Origin: Acorus gramineus
Lineage: Eukaryota > Streptophyta > Magnoliopsida > Acorales > Acoraceae
Length of the DNA stretch: 64,000 bases
Reading direction: 5' to 3'
Assembly (NCBI GenBank): GCA_030737835.1
Contig: CM060848.1
Location: 5,917,267-5,981,266, forward strand
Shown: one piece after another, positions 61,150 through 64,000 of the stretch
How the letters are laid out: each line of letters opens with the position of its first letter
Numbering within the stretch: the stretch's first letter is position 1
Made by a program: the position numbers and the translations under genes
Notes under the pieces: generated by a model
What the model was told of the DNA's origin: nothing
What the model saw: the letters and a program-made list of their open reading frames with translations, nothing else
Databases searched by the model: none

Positions 61150-61345
61150 CATTTTAATGACTACTCCTCAACCCGAATAGTTCCCCAATTAGAGATATCT
61201 TCTTTGCTCTCGCGCAACATAGACCCCAATCCTTGATTTGATGTATAATCATCTCCCAAATATTTTTCACATAGACTGTGTTGCATCGAAACAAAAGATG
61301 GTCGCAGGAGATCCAAAGGGCCCAAAGGACGGCCATAATAAGCAC
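61150..61345 (-). pseudogene. LINE ORF2 C-terminal scrap
   Basis: The frame 61345-61154 reads VLWALWISCDHLLFR then VKNIWEMIIHQIKDWGLC, matching the W-x-L-W-x-x-R and IK-x-W pattern after the zf-RVT domain of plant LINEs. No reverse transcriptase core is nearby. Short, isolated remnant. Confidence 0.5.
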
Positions 61346-61584
61346 CTATGAGATTTTAGCCTTTACACTTGTGGACCTACTGTTGCTCTTGTGTAACTGG
61401 TCTGTGGTTTAACTTAATCCTAAATGATGAAATGACTAAAATACTCTCACCATAAAAAGCCAAAACAAACACTACACTTTTCTCTCATTTGCTCTCATTC
61501 GATTGTGTGTCCTCTGCCTTCAGGCCGCTTCATTTTCACCCTCGGCCGCTCTCATTTTTGCTGTTGGTCGCCTTTGGTCCCGCA

Positions 61585-61985
61585 ACAATCATGCCCTCAG
61601 CCAGGGCTAGTCCTGATCGAGGCTTGTCCAAAAAGATCCTGTCAGTCCGTGCTTTTGGTGGGATATTGGCATTTAATGTTGAAGTTGACGAGGATCTAGC
61701 GAAGGAAATCCGGGAATTCTGAAGTCCAACTGATGGAGTATATATCACGGATGTTTTCTGAGATAGTGATTGCACTTAAGTACTCAGAAAAAGGTCTTGA
61801 GATACTCCGTGGAAAGTCAAAGGATTTGAGAATCCATGAAGCTACTGAAAAAGGAATGCTCTCCTTGAGATAAATTGGTGGAGGGTGGTTAGTTCAAGAT
61901 TATGATGATTTGACCCCACAAGATATCAAATTTAATGCAGTCTCAGAAACTTTTAAATTAGTGGATGCACTAACTCATCCACTAG
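61585..61985 (+). pseudogene. Fragment of PURH (AICAR transformylase/IMP cyclohydrolase)
   Basis: The reading is colinear with the AICAR-transformylase part of plant PURH, without introns: NNHA-like then DPVS near 61590-61655, FGGILAFNVEVDEDLAKEI near 61656-61715, SPTDG, then in another frame MFSEIVIALKYSEKGLEILR, GKSKDLRI, EKGMLSLR, IGGGWLVQDYDDLTPQDIKF and NAVSE. There are stops after REF and after LSLR, a frame change between SPTDG and MFSEI, and a small insertion between DPVS and AFGG. PURH catalyses the last two steps of IMP synthesis; the working protein is about 600 residues, so only about a fifth remains. Lack of introns suggests a retrocopy, but capture of one exon would look similar. 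Confidence 0.8.
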
Positions 61986-62039
61986 GGTTGAACTGGGATT
62001 GAATGAAAGATATATAGTTTAAATATTGCACTACTACTT

Positions 62040-62214
62040 ACAATATCAAAGAAAAATGGGTTTTAGGTAATTTGCAAAAATGTCCCCCCCTCCCACAAAA
62101 AAAAAATGAATATTAGGAAGTTTAGCTTAATATTGAAAAAAAAAAATAGTCCCAAAACCGATCAGTGCTGTCACATTAGCGATAATCGATTTTTTTTTTT
62201 ATTTTAACTGGAGG

Positions 62215-62270
<56 letters not shown>

Positions 62271-62945
62271 CACCTCCCGTTACAATGGAGGCGTGAAATA
62301 TGTATCACGTCTCTGGTTATGATTTATAAATCATGCCTCCTTTCTCTCTCATATTTTTTTTTATCTAACATTCACGTATATGTTTAGATTGGATTTAAAA
62401 TTAAATTAAAATCAGATAATATTTAAATATTTAATTATATCTGGATAAAATTATTTGAATTTTATCAAATCTCAACACAGATAAGATTTAATTTTAAATT
62501 TTAAATTATCTAATATTTTAAAATTCAGATAAAATCTTAGTACGTAAAGATTGAGATAAATTTAAATTTTGAATCACATTTAATTTAATAGATAAGATTG
62601 AGAAAAAAAATTTGAAGTATATTTTAATTCGAATTAATTTTAATTTATATATTTGAATAAAGTATAATTCAAAAGGCATGACATATAAATAAAATATATA
62701 TTTTAATTTAATCAACTGAGATGAAGGCATAATATATAAATCACGCCTCTTTTAAAATTATTTATAAAAGGAGGCATGAATTATATATTACATCTCATTT
62801 GAGAATTAAAAAAAAAAAAAAAAAGTGAGCGCTAACATGGGTCAGCGTTGACTGGGTCTTGGGGCTTTTTTTTTTTTGCTAATATTCGAGGGATGGGGAT
62901 ATTTTCGCTGATATTCGTTTTAGGGTGGCTATTTTTTGCTTACCA
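62040..62945. mobile_element. Second palindrome-bearing element, probably MULE-like
   Basis: The left side GGTAATTTGCAAAAATGTCC and the reverse complement of the right side GGTAAGCAAAAAATAGCCAC resemble each other and the terminal repeats of the 25-31 kb MULE (GCAAAAATAGCCCC). Inside are GGAGGCGTGATAT and ATCACGCCTC palindromic units near 62209-62275, 62286-62335, 62724-62750 and 62770-62792, one expanded into (TA)25 at 62219-62268. No gene is present. Boundaries and target duplication are uncertain. Likely a non-autonomous relative by design. Confidence 0.5.
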
Positions 62946-62989
62946 GATGATGAATAACAATAGACATAATGGGTCACAACCAATACTAG

Positions 62990-63290
62990 TTACCTTACAC
63001 AATAATGGAGGAGAAGAAAAGAAAACAAAGAGAGGGAGAGATAGAGCCGCGGTGGCGGGCAGAGGAAGCGGTAATGGGGGGAGGGGGTGAGAGAGAGAGA
63101 GAGGATGCTGGGCAGAGGAGGATGACATGCAACCACCACCAACCCCCTCTTTCCCACTTTATTTCTTTATATTTGTTTCTCCCCCTCCTCCCGTTGCCCT
63201 CCTCCATAGATTGCAACCTCCTTTGCCCAACACCGCCGCCCACCGCCCTCTTCTTTTTTTTGTCTCCCATTTTCTCTCTATTCCTCTATT
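62990..63290. repeat. Low-complexity GA-rich then CT-rich tract
   Basis: A purine-rich block followed by a pyrimidine-rich block, similar in style to 5560-6160. Overlapping open frames on both strands have no domains. Confidence 0.6.
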
Positions 63291-63354
63291 TCAAAATATA
63301 AAATTATAACAAAATAATTTTTAAAAAATTCCAATTATACAAGAACGATTAATT

Positions 63355-63970
63355 TATGGAAAAAATCTTCTTAACTTTATGAAATCTTTTTGAAATCATA
63401 AAAAATCCCTCTAAAGTCAGAAAATCATCATAGGTTCCCATAAAGTGTATATGGTTAACGAATTTAGTCCCCTTGTCAAGAGTATATTAAAATAAATCTT
63501 TAGAAACTTACTAAAATTGAATTAAGTCCCTACAAACTTTATTAAATCAGATTTAGTTTTTTTGTAAAATAAAAATACCCCCGTCATTTTTCAACATCCC
63601 ATATCTTGAAATGTCATCCTCATCTGTAAAAAAAAATATCGATCAAACCTCATTTGATCTATAAAATTGAGTCATTTTTCAACATTTTCACCTTCTTAAT
63701 CTCATTACAGAGACCGAACATAAAAAATTACAGCTTCATCAACTCCATTACAAAATCAGTAGAGAAAACAATTTAAACACCCAATCAAAATTCTATAATA
63801 CGTTCTTAACTCAAAATTAGTAGTAATAAAAAGCATAACACCTTGATTATAAAACTATAATTTGTTTAATAAAATTTAAATAAATCAGTATATATTTTTA
63901 GATAATCACATGGATTTTTTATGATTTTAAGAAGATTTCATGGAGTTAAGACTATTTTTAAATTTCACCG
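63355..63970. mobile_element. Inverted-repeat element near the window edge
   Basis: CTTCTTAACTTTATGAAATC followed by AATCATAAAAAATCC (63366-63412) is matched in inverted order near 63910-63955. The arms are about 60 bp and the interior is non-coding AT-rich sequence with GTCCCTACAAAC phrases. The element probably continues past the window end. Confidence 0.45.
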
Positions 63971-64000
63971 GAACTTTTTTCGATTTTCATAAGTTTTCAA

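Noticed and set aside
62990-63309. Overlapping frames near the right edge
   Set aside because: GA-rich then CT-rich low complexity, same pattern as 5.6-6.2 kb.
1-64000. tRNA, rRNA or microRNA genes
   Set aside because: No cloverleaf or rRNA motif was recognised; hairpins found lie inside mobile elements and cannot be called microRNAs without small-RNA data.

Overview
The window looks like nuclear DNA of a flowering plant, most likely a eudicot. It is strongly AT-rich, its genes are split by GT-AG introns, and it carries plant-specific families (NAC factor, RTNLB reticulon, plant WDR26-type WD40 protein, plant mobile domain) in a dense background of MULE, hAT-like, LINE and LTR-element debris. 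No rRNA, tRNA or CRISPR was recognised. All splice sites below were read by eye and have no transcript support.

Layout. 1-2500: AT-rich repeat debris. 2670-3166 (+): small two-exon membrane protein. 3.2-7.4 kb: tandem repeats, low complexity, one MITE. 7442-15978 (-): complete four-exon WDR26 homologue (LisH-CTLH-WD40) whose introns hold two hAT-like elements; its leader probably reaches about 17.3 kb. 17.7-21.9 kb: repeats, including a 150-bp-arm inverted repeat. About 21.99-22.36 kb: a promoter-like segment with a leader and splice donor; a possible matching last exon lies at 32.4 kb. Between them sit a 915-bp long-TIR MULE derivative and a 6.3-kb MULE (25025-31340). That MULE has a perfect 9-bp target duplication, an intact-looking spliced transposase gene, a plant-mobile-domain gene with one apparent frameshift, and ten 28-bp palindromes next to its ends. 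35.2-37.3 kb (-): an old broken MULE transposase. 38320-41312: a 3-kb non-coding MULE-like element with a perfect 9-bp duplication, packed with an AGATAC/GTATCT motif. 41.3-51.1 kb (+): a reticulon gene; its probable TATA box and leader lie at 41.34-41.58 kb and its coding exons at 48482-51120, so the first intron would span a LINE remnant and two small LTR-element fossils. 54751-56490 (-): complete four-exon NAC transcription factor gene. 58.8-62.9 kb: a complex inverted repeat holding an RNase H scrap, a MITE with a 24-bp hairpin, a LINE scrap, a PURH pseudogene fragment and a second palindrome-bearing element.

The host genes (WDR26, reticulon, NAC, small membrane protein) are functionally unrelated neighbours. 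The transposase and PMD genes belong together as the cargo of one element. The most distinctive feature is the palindrome array at both ends of that element, with a similar design in the element near 62.2 kb.
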